Shown: positions 25,839 through 37,739 of the stretch, piece after piece
Layout of the letters: every line of letters begins with the position of its first letter
Position numbering within the stretch: position 1 is the stretch's first letter
Assembly (NCBI GenBank): GCA_026182355.1
Contig: JAPFBL010000035.1
Coordinates: forward strand, 2,437,501-2,501,500
Reading direction: 5' to 3'
From: Hermatobates lingyangjiaoensis
Lineage: Eukaryota > Arthropoda > Insecta > Hemiptera > Hermatobatidae
DNA: 64,000 nt
Program-made: the position numbers and the translations under genes
Notes under the pieces: generated by a model
The model's input: the letters and a program-made list of their open reading frames with translations, nothing else
What the model was told of the DNA's origin: nothing
The model's database searches: none

Positions 25839-27282
25839 GTGGACGAGACTAAGTGAGGTGTGGCAGCTGTCTAATGGTGGGCTACTCGGAGGATGAGATC
25901 CTCCCTGTATTCACTGTATACTTGCAAGAGTCTCTCTTTTCTCTCTTCAATATGTCATAAAATACGAACTACAAATATATATATTTTGCTAGTGTAATAT
26001 CTAGATCGCTACCTCACCTACTGGCAATACCCCAATAGTACAACCACTCAAGGAACTTTCTAGCCATTGGATGTCACGAATCATGTGGCAGAGTTCCCAC
26101 TCATAATTGGTTTAATTATATGTAACATATCATTGCAAGCTGTCGATTTTATATTAGTCTTATAATGATATTAGTTCGTGGCTGATCACCATGCAGTATA
26201 CCTACCATAATGTATAATGACAGGTCCATTCCTCTTCACTTCATTACTAATACTGGTTAACAGGTGTAACAGTTAATGACGTAGATGCACATCAAACACT
26301 CTGCAGAGAGTTTGCAACTGCCAGTTACTGAGGCTGCTGCAAGAGACGTTAACAAACCAAAACTACTCACCATCCTTCATGTCTCAATAAAGATGGAATT
26401 GTTTTACAACTTCTGCGTATAGAAAAGCATATTAAAAGAATATAATTGGAGAAAAAATATTTTCAAAATATTTGGCAATCTACATTTTTTTAGCCTAATT
26501 GAAGTCTAAAATTCAGGATTAAAAAAAAATAACATTTCTTACTGTTAAATAACAACCACTGTTAAACTCATTCTGTTATTCGATGTCTTCAAGTTTTTTT
26601 CTTAAAAAGACCGTTTTAAACATGATTCAAAAGAGTGCTACAAACAAATTGCTAATTTCATTAGACCTGCTTTAATTTCACATCAACAAAACAGACTAGC
26701 AAACTTGAAAGTAAGAAAAAACTGTCAAAAATGGGAACTCCTCAGCACAGTTTATTATTTATTCAGTTTGTTTTGAGTACAACTTAGTACGAACACAGGG
26801 ATGTAGAAATAAGTTAGTTTACTACTTCAAGAATAACTATTATGAAGTAATTACATTGAGTACAGTCAACAGGAGAAAGTCTGCCCTCAATATCAAGGAG
26901 TTATTAGTTATGATTCTAATACTTTGATTATTGAAAATATATTTGTAATTTCGTAAAATATTATATTATTCCAAAAAGAAAAATTTATTTTCAATTTCTA
27001 CTCTGCTTTCGTAAATGGAGAGTTCACATCCCTGTTTGATCAGAGAAAAATACCAAATGTGTAAAATAAAATAAAGAATAATTATCAAAAATATTTTCTT
27101 GGACAATGTTTGATGTGGTTTTAGAATATTGTAGATACAATTTTTTTCACTATGCAATTTAAATTGGTTAGAATAATTTTGGTGAGTGATTTTTACTGTA
27201 GGGTTACCATGGAATAACCTTCAAGCATAGTTGTTTTGACAGTTGTTTGTTTACAAAAGGTTTGTTAGATTACATTTAAAAA
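25839..27282. other. Upstream flank of the TIA-like gene
   Basis: AT-rich with no coding segment. No TATA box stands out directly upstream of 27283. The last 100 bases are likely 5' leader, but I cannot mark a transcription start. Confidence 0.4.
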
Positions 27283-28449
27283 ATGTGCGATGAATCTGAA
27301 CCTACGACACTATACGTTGGTAGTTTAGATCACAGTGTTTCAAATGAACTTCTTTGTGCTTTGTTTTCCCAAATTGGACAAGTCAAAGGTTGCAAAGTGT
27401 TGCGAGAACCCGGTTATGACCCATACGCCTTTGTCGAGTTTGATACTCACCAGTCGGCATCGACGGCTCTGGTTGCTATGAATGGAAGGTCGTTTCTGGG
27501 AAAGGACATGAAAGTCAACTGGGCAAGCGCACCGGCTAATCAACCAAGAGTGGACACAAGCAATCACTCCCATGTGTTTGTGGGTGACCTCAGCCCTGAA
27601 GTGGATACACAGTCTCTCCGCGATGCTTTCACCCCTTTCGGAGAAATCTCTAATTGTCGAATCGTCAGAGACCCACAGACAATGAAATCCAAAGGATATG
27701 CTTTTGTGTCTTTCGTCAAAAGAGCTGAAGCGGAAAACGCAATAATATCAATGAATGGTCAGTGGCTGGGAAGTCGGTGTATAAGAACTAACTGGTCTAC
27801 AAGGAAGCCTCCTCCTCCAAAAGATGCTAAGCAGAAGTCACTAAAAACTCCAACATTTGAAGAAGTCTACAATCAAACAAGTCCTACAAACAGCACCGTT
27901 TATATTGGAAACTGCACTGACATTTCGGACGAGTTAGTGCAGGAAGTGTTTTCCCAGTTTGGAGCAATACAAAGTATAAGAGTTTTTAAGGATAAAGGAT
28001 ATGCTTTTATAAAATTTACTACCAAGGAATCAGCAACCCATGCAATAAGTTCTATTAATAACACTGAAATAAATGGCAAACTAGTGAAATGTTATTGGGG
28101 AAAAGAAAGTGGCGATATTAAAAGTCAACAACAACAGACAACCTATGTAACACCAGCAAGCTTTCAACCAGGTTGGGTGTCTTCGATGTACAGTACGAAC
28201 ATGGGCTACAACATGAACTACTTCCAAGGAGCCATGTGCTCCAACGGTCTGCCCATGGGAGGGATGACTGCGAACCCGGGTTTTCAGCCAGGCTACACGT
28301 GCTACCCGCAGATTGCACCGTTTCAGCAGAGCTACTCCTTAGACGTCAGTCAACTCAACAGCTGGTGTCCCGGCATTACTGGTATTCAACAACCTATCCC
28401 CAGTCCACCCTCAGCTGATATGATCCTCGCTCAATTTTCAACCCAATAG
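27283..28449 (+). CDS. TIA1/TIAR-like RNA-binding protein, intronless
   Basis: 388 residues, close to the TIA1/TIAR length known in animals. There are three RRMs: about 8-82 (RNP2 LYVGSL, RNP1 YAFVEF), 97-173 (VFVGDL, KGYAFVSF) and 205-275 (VYIGNC, KGYAFIKF). A Gln/Tyr/Met/Pro-rich low-complexity tail follows. In the family, RRM2 binds U-rich RNA and the tail drives stress-granule assembly; the proteins regulate splicing and translation. The start is fixed by an in-frame TAA two codons upstream and an A-rich initiation context. Known animal TIA genes are multi-exon, while this frame is uninterrupted, so it is probably a retrocopy. It has no frameshift or internal stop, and all RNP aromatic residues are kept, which suggests it is functional or very recent. 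ROX8-type paralogues are the closest named arthropod relatives. Confidence 0.92.
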   Translation: MCDESEPTTLYVGSLDHSVSNELLCALFSQIGQVKGCKVLREPGYDPYAFVEFDTHQSASTALVAMNGRSFLGKDMKVNWASAPANQPRVDTSNHSHVFVGDLSPEVDTQSLRDAFTPFGEISNCRIVRDPQTMKSKGYAFVSFVKRAEAENAIISMNGQWLGSRCIRTNWSTRKPPPPKDAKQKSLKTPTFEEVYNQTSPTNSTVYIGNCTDISDELVQEVFSQFGAIQSIRVFKDKGYAFIKFTTKESATHAISSINNTEINGKLVKCYWGKESGDIKSQQQQTTYVTPASFQPGWVSSMYSTNMGYNMNYFQGAMCSNGLPMGGMTANPGFQPGYTCYPQIAPFQQSYSLDVSQLNSWCPGITGIQQPIPSPPSADMILAQFSTQ

Positions 28450-28715
28450 GTTACAAACCAAAATATCCCTTTTTTTATCAATTCCTAAAATTCTAAGTTA
28501 ACTTAAAAAAAAAGAAATATTATTTATATTATTTCCCCATAAATTAAATCTATGAATTACAATGTTACCCTTCCATTTAAAAAGCGACAAAATATTTCCA
28601 ACTTGTCTGAAACTTTTAGCGAAGTTTTTACCCGTTCACTTACAATTAATATGAACGTGTAAGATACTTCCCCCTCCAAGAACAAGCTACATTAAACTTA
28701 AATGCTTTCCATTTC

Positions 28716-28721
28716 AATAAA
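28716..28721 (+). terminator. Candidate poly(A) signal of the TIA-like gene
   Basis: AATAAA 267 bases after the stop codon; a second AATAAA-containing run follows at about 28754. The A-rich run at 28505-28515 could instead be a remnant of a retrocopy poly(A) tail. Confidence 0.45.
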
Positions 28722-29152
28722 CATTTTTTCAAAGGTATCAATAATCTAAGTGAATAAATGGCACAGTTCTAATCCGACTTGTTATTTTGTTGGTCTCTAA
28801 AAATTTTAAAAAGATAATGTTTAGTTTAAAGCTTATTTATTTATTAGTGATTTGTATTCGATTTCAATATCTCTCAGAATATTGAAATTTTTTTTTGCTA
28901 TGTTTAAAATAAAAGAATTATTCTTGAAAGAAAACTTGTTCTTCAGTTACAAATTAAATAAGTTTCGGCTAATTGTTCCACAATGTTCGTTCAATTGACA
29001 TTTAGATTTATTGTAAAAAAGAACTCAAATGTTATCGAGAATTAGTAAAAAGAGAAGCAATACTAAGATTTTTTTTAAATCTTTGTGAAAACTTCATATC
29101 AGAATCATAATGACAAAATAAATAAGAAGTAGTATTCAAACTTCCTTTTGGT
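28722..29152. other. AT-rich 3' flank
   Basis: Nothing recognised between the poly(A) candidate and the duplicated TIA fragment. Confidence 0.4.
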
Positions 29153-29228
29153 CCGTTTCAGCAGTGCTACTCCTTAGACATTAGTCAGCTCAGCTTCTGG
29201 TGTCCCGGCATTACTGGTATTCAATAAC
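29153..29228 (+). pseudogene. Duplicated 3' coding fragment of the TIA-like gene
   Basis: 76 bases match 28318-28393 with 8 mismatches by eye. The reading frame is kept (PFQQCYSLDISQL, then WCPGITGIQ) and ends at TAA where the parent has CAA. There is no trace of the RRMs or of the parental 3' UTR. A pyrimidine-rich segment ending in AG precedes it, so an alternative terminal exon cannot be excluded. The simplest reading is a small local duplication or a fragment of a second retrocopy. Confidence 0.75.
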
Positions 29229-29867
29229 ACTTTTACAGTCTCCAATTTCACTCCTCTACAACAATTTCCTAGTATTATTTTATTATTCTTGTAAGATTCC
29301 TAGTTGGGTATCATAGAAACGTTGGAAGAAAAAATTGAAATGTTCAAAGTTTGAAAAGTTAAGTCTTGTTCTTTTAAAACCTATATTAATTGATATATTT
29401 AGATTTCCATATTAGATGTTTGTTAATCTTTATTTTATTCCAGCAGTTCGCTAGTTTGTAGCTATTTATCGATGCTGAGTTAGCTTAGATATAACATCAG
29501 ACAATCAAGATGGAATTTCTGAATGAACATATGCCACTCATTTCAATGTTACTGCGTTTTATAAACAGTCCATAACAGTTTAGCTAAAAATATTATGTCT
29601 CTTTTCTAACAGCTCTTCAACTATGACTTTTATATGCCTCTTTTGTACTTAGAAATTAGTTTACTTATCACAGAAAAAGAAAGTTAAAAGTTCCACATGT
29701 GTTTGAAAACTATGTGTTATATAAAGTTAAGCACTTTGCTAAAATCAAGACACATGGCATTGACTACTTTTAACGAATTCAAATGGGATAGCAGAACAAT
29801 CAAATTAACTCATACGGCAGATTAAATTTATTAACAATTTTGAATTGAATTCCTATATTGTAAAGCA
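29229..29867. other. AT-rich non-coding DNA
   Basis: Nothing recognised. Confidence 0.45.
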
Positions 29868-30157
29868 GCCAGGTTAGCCCAGTAGCTTTCATTCTAGCCC
29901 CTAGACTGGTACATTCAGGTTCGATTCTGACTCTGATACTCGATCTTTTCACGCAGAAGCTGAACGAATATCCCTCGAAGAGGTCAGTAAGTCGATGGCT
30001 CCGAGCCTATACGATGTCAGGTACTCGTTAAATATCTCTATTTCAAATAAACTTTAGTTGGGTAAAATTTAGGATTCTCAATGTGGAATCATTAGGGAGA
30101 TACTATATTCCTTTGAGTAATCAGCGTCAAACGTGCAGCTTTCTAGCAGTCACTAAA
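29868..30157 (+). mobile_element. tRNA-derived SINE, 3'-truncated
   Basis: Head 'CCAGGTTAGCCCAGTAGC', B-box-like 'TTCAGGTTCGATTCTGACTC', then 'CCGAGCCTATACGATGTCAG' and 'TTTAGTTGGGTAAAATTTAG'. The CCTAA tail is missing. Confidence 0.75.
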
Positions 30158-30857
30158 TTCCACCAATAAAAGAAAAAAGATTTGTTATCATAGAATAATA
30201 ATAAGGTATAACCGATAAAAGACATGATAAATCAAGGTCTCTTGATCTTGCATTCGACTTTGGAAAATGAGAATATGAAGGCTGTCTGAGCAATATTCAC
30301 GGCCGCTGGATATGTGGGTTGAATATATTTCAGAATTTTTTGTCATTTCCTCTGCAAATATATTTATGTTATCATCCAAATAGAGGTATTACTGGGTTTC
30401 TACTTCCAATATATAAATATTTTTAATAGAATTGGATTTAGAAAAGTTATATTGGATTGTAAGGATAGAAATAGTGAGATAGGTTCATCTTAAAAGTGGG
30501 TCAGTTTAAAAATAAATTATAAAACATGAATCTTATAACTTAAATTATTATGAACGATATTAGCCCACTTGACTTGAGCGCTTTCGGAATAACTCTATCT
30601 TCTCAGAGTGACAAATAGAAGTCAATTGTTGATTGATTGACTATAAGGGGATATCTTATTCCATCGATATTTTAGTTTGCCTTTTTTTTGTATTATTATT
30701 ATTGTTAATTGGATATTTCATTTCTACTATATATTTAGTAAAAATATTTTTGTTTTAATTCTACTTTTTAATTTATTGTTCTTAGTGTTATAGTATCCCT
30801 CTCTTGTTTGTGTCTTGGTCTTTCCCTATTATCCGTGAGTTAGTCAGTGTTTATGGG
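30158..30857. other. AT-rich non-coding DNA between two SINEs
   Basis: Nothing recognised. The minus-strand open frame 30188-30379 has no domain. Confidence 0.45.
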
Positions 30858-31148
30858 ACCAGGTTAGCCCAGTGGCTACTTCCTTGCTCTGGACTGGTAG
30901 GACTGGGGTTCAATACCCAATGTGGCCTTCGTTAAATAAATCTGAGCACGTCATCACTCGTAAGCCGTCGGTCCCGAGCCTGTACGATGTTAGATACTGT
31001 TTGAACATCCCAACTCTAAATATACTTGAATATGGCAAAATGTAGGACTCCCAATGTAGAATTATTGTTCATTATGTGGGGAAAGGGTCTATGTTCGGCC
31101 TATGTATGATCCCTTGTAGGACTGCTATTGCAACCTAACCGTAACCTA
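30858..31148 (+). mobile_element. tRNA-derived SINE, reference copy
   Basis: The clearest copy. Head 'ACCAGGTTAGCCCAGTGGC' (A-box-like TAGCCCAGTGG), 'GGGGTTCAATACCC' (B-box-like), body 'GGTCCCGAGCCTGTACGATG' and 'TAGGACTCCCAATGTAGAA', and tail 'TTGCAACCTAACCGTAACC'. Length is about 290 bp. It does not fold as a complete tRNA cloverleaf, so it is a SINE and not a tRNA gene. Confidence 0.85.
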
Positions 31149-31929
31149 TTCAGTGGTTTAAATATAAGTCTGTCGGGTGATTAGCCATATCTTTTCGTTT
31201 ATAAGAGTCTTCTCAGTTTTTTTTTCTTTAAATACTCCCAAAGCTTCTGCTGTTAGTGTATGTTCTCTATGTAGTAGCTCCATTGAGTTTTCTAAACTGT
31301 CAAGTTCATGTTAATAGGTCAATAAGTAATCGATGAAATTGTAACTCTGTTTATTATATTTAAAAGCAGGATTTGTTCTTTGAATCACTGCCATAAAGTC
31401 ATTTCTGAATATGTAACACAGGAAAACACCTGAAAAGAGAAATGAAGAAGAACGTACTTGGTGACTTTTGAGACAACTTGTATTAATAATATTGAAACTT
31501 GTGATTAAATTAGTTTATCTCTACTATTTCCGTTAATGAAATAGAAAAATGGTTGTGACAACTGAATCACATACATGGTGTTGTGTAAATTTGAATAGAA
31601 TATCTACATCATCTCTCATATTCTTCACTGTCCTCTTATTTAAAATATAAAATGAAGGAATTTATTTATTTTACATTCTTCCTTCCCATAGTACTTAGTT
31701 TAAATACAATAATTTTATTTGTTCCACAGCTTAAACAACACTTATTCAATTAATTTTAATAAATCAGTTCTTTTGGATTTAGATGAAGAAGAACTTAGAC
31801 TTTGTTATATTTTATTTTTAATAATAGAAACATATATAAAAGAATGCGTTGCTTGCTTAGGTGTTAATTTTTCCGCTTAAGTGGTGGTCATAGAAGTTTT
31901 ATATTGCATAGTTTTATATATTAGCTACA
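31149..31929. other. AT-rich non-coding DNA
   Basis: Nothing recognised. Confidence 0.45.
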
Positions 31930-32180
31930 ATGCAGGTAGCTGTGTTAGTCAGTCATGGTGTTTTGCTGTGCCAACGCTGGGCCAGAAAGTGTCGAATTCG
32001 TAGCTCACATCGATCTTGATTTGCTCACAAGGCGATTGGGAAAATCTTGTGTCTGCCAGTTCCAAAAGAAGACGTAAATCCGTTAGTCTGAAGAATGTAA
32101 GATGCCAGGTACTTGTTAAAGATCCCTTTTGTAGATGAACTTGAATTTGATGAAATTTTCAACTCATTAAAGTAGGGCTT
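31930..32180 (+). mobile_element. Degenerate SINE copy
   Basis: The body retains 'AAGAAGACGTAAATCCGTTA', 'GATGCCAGGTACTTGTTAA' and 'AGATCCC'. The head and tail are strongly diverged. Confidence 0.5.
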
Positions 32181-33129
32181 CATAATTTAATCGATTATTT
32201 ATGTCACTACTTGAAAGAGCAAAAGTTGTGTTTATTGCTAAACTTTTTATCCATTTTCAATAAACATGAATACAAACTGCACTGAGAATTGTAATGGGAA
32301 AATATATACGAAGTAAACTTCTCTATGAAAGACGTTTTGCATAGGAGAAACTTTCCCACGGCAAGAAGAGAGCATTGCACATATCATAGTGTCCATTTGA
32401 TATTATCTGATTCAGTTATTTAAAACGATTAAGAGACGTCATCTCTTGAATCGGAGAGGAAGGGAAAAAAAGTTGAATTAATCAAGGAAAATTCAAAAGC
32501 AGCTTTACCTTTTACTGATAGCCGAGTTAAATATTCAGTAAATGAGCAGAAAAAGGAATTTGATTGTGAAAATAAGTTACACGATGACCGCTTAGGCTCT
32601 CAGAGTGGAACTGGACTGATATATGGTCCAATTCAGCTCACGCTAAGAACATAAAACTTCTAAAATGAATGACCCAATAAACCTTTCACTATGTTATTTA
32701 AAAATACTCATGTCTAGAAGTAAAATCAATTTTCACACATTCGCAAGATAGGGGCTTGCTTTTCTCTTTTGCATGCTCCATTAAGCTTTTCCTGGTGAAC
32801 TGACACATCATGTATTGTACTTATTATTTTTACTAGAAGTTACAATATGATATATACGAGTAAATCTTAGAAGTTATTTACGCAAGTAAAACACCACATG
32901 CTTTTGGTTGCGAACACCTGCAAATCTTGCACTTAAATTCGAGTCATACCTCGAACGTCTCCATAAACTGTTGAATTTAAAGTGACTGATGTGTTTTTAC
33001 AAGTACTTGTAATTATGTATGAATTATTTCACTACACACTTCAGTTTTTATACGCAAGTATCAAGAAAAATGTTAGTTGTCTTCAGAATATATATAACCT
33101 AAATATTACCTTTTATTTATATCAAAAAT
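32181..33129. other. Non-coding DNA, nothing recognised
   Basis: AT-rich with no supported feature. Confidence 0.45.
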
Positions 33130-33700
33130 AAAAATAAAACAACAAAAAGATACTGACATCTCATTTATATATTTCAAAAATCGTCGTCATCAGGTGACGA
33201 AGTGTTTCACAGGGATGCAGGGTGATAACTGAAGTCCAACATCAGCACACGGTTACACACCAGTGATACGATAGCAACCACCAAGCTAGAAGGGAAGGGG
33301 ACGGTAATAAAGAACAAAAATAATAAATAAATGAAAACATAATAATCAAACAATAACAAAGAAAACATAAAAATATTTTTAAGATTATTATAATAATAAT
33401 AAAATAAATATTAACTGTCAATCATTTAATTAATTAACCAAATAATCCATAACATTAACATTAAAAATAATCATTATAATAATTTACTACCATTTTAAAA
33501 AAATAAAAGACAAAGAATAGTAAACAAAAGAATTAACAATAGTGGTTTGGTCCAGAAGACAATCTACCCAGAATCAAGCCTATGACAATTCATACGGAGG
33601 CTCAGCTTAGTAGAAGCCAAGTGAAGGAGTCACTCTCAGGGCAATCCAGTCAGAGGAAGGATTAGTATTAATAATAAGGCACGTTTGACAACCACTAAGT
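33130..33700 (-). mobile_element. PLE 3' region relic (AUAU hammerhead family)
   Basis: Minus strand 33165-33205 has CUGAUGA, extra C, GACGAUUUUU, GAAA, UAUA, which is the family core with lost stems. It is followed on the plus strand by an A-rich stretch (33300-33540) like the 3' UTR at 62400-62640. I infer a truncated PLE copy without coding sequence. Confidence 0.5.
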
Positions 33701-34580
33701 CCACATGTTATATATATGTCTTCATTTAACTTTTCATATTGAGTTCTCTGTACAGCATTTTACACCTTTGTTCTGTGATTATTTATTAGTAGAAAAATAC
33801 TGCCCATTACATCAGACCAAGCATTCATTCAAAGTCTGGTAGGTAAATAACATCACCATACTCCTAGTTGGCATTTTGAAAGTATCGTTCTTTACGTTTA
33901 TAAACTCTTAGTTTAACTTTGTTATTTATATTACAATGTCAATATGCTTTAAGAGGAAATGTAGAAATTTACAGCAGTTTTGAATAATTTACTTACTGAC
34001 CATTAATAAGAGAAATAAGAAGGATTCAATGAAAGAACAATGCAGATTAAATTATTTTCTTAATATTAAGATGACATCTATATTATTAGTAATAAGTTAA
34101 GAAGTAAATATGTTAATAATAGTGCTAAAATGAATTCAAACAATTTTCTTATTTGTTACTATCACATACATTACTATCACAGAAATTTATAGTCTACAAC
34201 TAATTACATGATAAATCATCTTATGCCTGAAGCTTAATACAGTATTATATGTAACACAGAACCCTAGTTATAATAAGGTATTACTAGGAAATGTAATTTA
34301 AGAACAATGTGACAAAGACTTTTATAATAAATTGCTGTTAGTCTAGTACACTGATAAAATCATGCATCTTTTACGCATCTTTTACTAAACACAATGACTT
34401 TTAACTAGGATATTTGCAATGCAACAATTATCATAGGTAACATAAATTTTAGACTTCAGCTAAGTACAACAACCTAGTCATACAAATGAGTTTCTATGCA
34501 CATTTATTACAATTCATCGGAAATAAGTCAAGTATTTTGGCTATTGAAATTTCTAAAGCTGGAGCTTCGGCGAGAGTAAA
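33701..34580. other. AT-rich non-coding DNA before the minisatellite
   Basis: Nothing recognised. Confidence 0.45.
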
Positions 34581-37455
34581 GAACTCTAGACGACTAGAGC
34601 TTTAATGTATAGTCAAGAACTCTAGGCGACTAGAGATTTAGCATATAGTTAAGAACTCTAGGCGACTAGAGATTTAGCATAAAGTCAAGAACTCTAGGCG
34701 ACTAGAGATTTAGCATAAAGTCAAGAACTCTAGGCGACTAGAGATTTAGCATAAAGTCAAGAACTCTAGGCGACTAGAGCTTTAGCATAAAGTCAAGAAC
34801 TCTAGGCGACTAGAGCTTTAGCATAAAGTCAAGAACTCTAGGCGACTAGAGATTTAGCATAAAGTCAAGAACTCTAGGCGACTAGAGCTTTAGCATAAAG
34901 TCAAGAACTCTAGGCGACTAGAGATTTAGCATATAGTTAAGAACTCTAGGCGACTAGAGATTTAGCATAAAGTCAAGAACTCTAGGCGACTAGAGATTTA
35001 GCATAAGTCAAGAACTCTAGGCGACTAGAGATTTAGCATAAAGTCAAGAACTCTAGGCGACTAGAGCTTTAGCATAAAGTCAAGAACTCTAGGCGACTAG
35101 AGATTTAGCATAAAGTCTAAGAACTCTAGGCGACTAGAGCTTTAGCATAAAGTCAAGAACTCTAGGCGACTAGAGATTTAGCATAAAGTCAAGAACTCTA
35201 GGCGACTAGAGATTTAGCATATAGTTAAGAACTCTAGGCGACTAGAGATTTAGCATAAAGTCAAGAACTCTAGGCGACTAGAGATTTAGCATAAAGTCAA
35301 GAACTCTAGGCGACTAGAGCTTTAGCATAAAGTCAAGAACTCTAGGCGACTAGAGCTTTAGCATAAAGTCAAGAACTCTAGGCGACTAGAGATTTAGCAT
35401 AAAGTCAAGAACTCTAGGCGACTAGAGCTTTAGCATAAAGTCAAGAACTCTAGGCGACTAGAGCTTTAGCATAAAGTCAAGAACTCTAGGCGACTAGAGA
35501 TTTAGCATATAGTTAAGAACTCTAGGCGACTAGAGATTTAGCATAAAGTCAAGAACTCTAGGCGACTAGAGCTTTAGCATAAAGTCAAGAACTCTAGGCG
35601 ACTAGAGATTTAGCATATAGTTAAGAACTCTAGGCGACTAGAGATTTAGCATAAAGTCAAGAACTCTAGGCGACTAGAGATTTAGCATAAAGTCAAGAAC
35701 TCTAGGCGACTAGAGATTTAGCATAAAGTCAAGAACTCTAGGCGACTAGAGATTTAGCATAAAGTCAAGAACTCTAGGCGACTAGAGATTTAGCATAAAG
35801 TCAAGAACTCTAGGCGACTAGAGATTTAGCATAAAGTCAAGAACTCTAGGCGACTAGAGATTTAGCATATAGTTAAGAACTCTAGGCGACTAGAGATTTA
35901 GCATAAAGTCAAGAACTCTAGGCGACTAGAGATTTAGCATAAAGTCAAGAACTCTAGGCGACTAGAGATTTAGCATATAGTCAAGAACTCTAGGCGACTA
36001 GAGATTTAGCATATAGTCAAGAACTCTAGGCGACTAGAGATTTAGCATATAGTCAAGAACTCTAGGCGACTAGAGATTTAGCATAAAGTTAAGAACTCTA
36101 GGCGACTAGAGATTTAGCATAAAGTTAAGAACTCTAGGCGACTAGAGATTTAGCATATAGTTAAGAACTCTAGGCGACTAGAGATTTAGCATAAAGTTAA
36201 GAACTCTAGGCGACTAGAGATTTAGCATATAGTTAAGAACTCTAGGCGACTAGAGATTTAATGTATAGTCAAGAACTCTAGGCGACTAGAGATTTAGCAT
36301 AAAGTCAAGAACTCTAGGCGACTAGAGCTTTAGCATAAAGTCAAGAACTCTAGGCGACTAGAGATTTAGCATAAAGTCAAGAACTCTAGGCGACTAGAGA
36401 TTTAGCATAAAGTTCAAGAACTCTAGGCGACTAGAGCTTTAATGTAAAGTCAAGAACTCTAGGCGACTAGAGATTTAGCATATAGTTAAGAACTCTAGGC
36501 GACTAGAGATTTAGCATATAGTTAAGAACTCTAGGCGACTAGAGATTTAGCATATAGTTAAGAACTCTAGGCGACTAGAGATTTAGCATAAAGTCAAGAA
36601 CTCTAGGCGACTAGAGATTTAGCATAAAGTCAAGAACTCTAGGCGACTAGAGATTTAGCATATAGTTAAGAACTCTAGGCGACTAGAGATTTAGCATAAA
36701 GTCAAGAACTCTAGGCGACTAGAGATTTAGCATAAAGTCAAGAACTCTAGGCGACTAGAGATTTAGCATAAAGTCAAGAACTCTAGGCGACTAGAGATTT
36801 AGCATAAAGTCAAGAACTCTAGGCGACTAGAGATTTAGCATAAAGTCAAGAACTCTAGGCGACTAGAGATTTAGCATAAAGTCAAGAACTCTAGGCGACT
36901 AGAGCTTTAGCATAAAGTCAAGAACTCTAGGCGACTAGAGATTTAGCATAAAGTCAAGAACTCTAGGCGACTAGAGATTTAGCATAAAGTCAAGAACTCT
37001 AGGCGACTAGAGATTTAGCATAAAGTCAAGAACTCTAGGCGACTAGAGCTTTAGCATATAGTCAAGAACTCTAGGCGACTAGAGATTTAGCATATAGTTA
37101 AGAACTCTAGGCGACTAGAGATTTAGCATAAAGTCAAGAACTCTAGGCGACTAGAGCTTTAATGTATAGTCAAGAACTCTAGGCGACTAGAGATTTAGCA
37201 TATAGTTAAGAACTCTAGGCGACTAGAGATTTAGCATAAAGTCAAGAACTCTAGGCGACTAGAGATTTAGCATATAGTTAAGAACTCTAGGCGACTAGAG
37301 ATTTAGCATAAGTAAGAACTCTAGGCGACTAGAGATTTAGCATAAAGTCAAGAACTCTAGGCGACTAGAGCTTTAGCATAAAGTCAAGAACTCTAGGCGA
37401 CTAGAGCTTTAGCATAAAGTCAAGAACTCTAGGCGACTAGAGCTTTAGCATATAG
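34581..37455. repeat. 36-bp minisatellite, about 80 copies
   Basis: About 2.88 kb of head-to-tail 36-bp units. Each unit contains CTCTAG-GCGA-CTAGAG, a perfect 6-bp stem closed by GCGA, which in RNA is a GNRA tetraloop. The rest of the unit is ATTTAGCATAAAGTCAAGAA with variants: A or C after AGAG, AAAGTC or ATAGTT or AAAGTT, and AATGTATAGTC. The hairpin part is almost invariant, while variation is confined to the linker. Length variants of 35 and 37 bp are rare (about 35010, 35115, 36410, 37312). There is no open frame across it. Confidence 0.97.
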
Positions 37456-37739
37456 CCAGCCGATCTTATTTTGCAAATCAAGACTTCAAGTCAAGTTTAA
37501 TATCTGATGGACTTTCTCATAATTTACTCTTTAGACAATTGAAAATCTTCATTATCGCTAGTTATAGACCTTCATGAAGTGAGAGTTAACTAATGTCTCG
37601 TATTTGTTTTACTAAAACAAGAAAAACCAGTTTTATTACTTACATAACTAGTTTGAAGTATTTACTATTCGTTTTTAGGTTTAACTATAAACAGGTAAAA
37701 CTCTAGAATAACATTATACTATCCAAAATATACCTTCTA
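37456..37739. other. Non-coding DNA
   Basis: Nothing recognised after the minisatellite. Confidence 0.45.

Noticed and set aside
28118..28418. Small ORFs overlapping the TIA-like gene
   Set aside because: They are shadows of the 388-codon frame in other frames and have no domain.
30858..31148. tRNA gene
   Set aside because: A-box-like and B-box-like segments are present, but no cloverleaf forms, and the 290-bp body recurs in many copies. It is a SINE.
34581..37455. CRISPR-like array of short palindromic repeats
   Set aside because: Units are head to tail without unique spacers, the linker is itself repeated, and the context is eukaryotic. It is a minisatellite.
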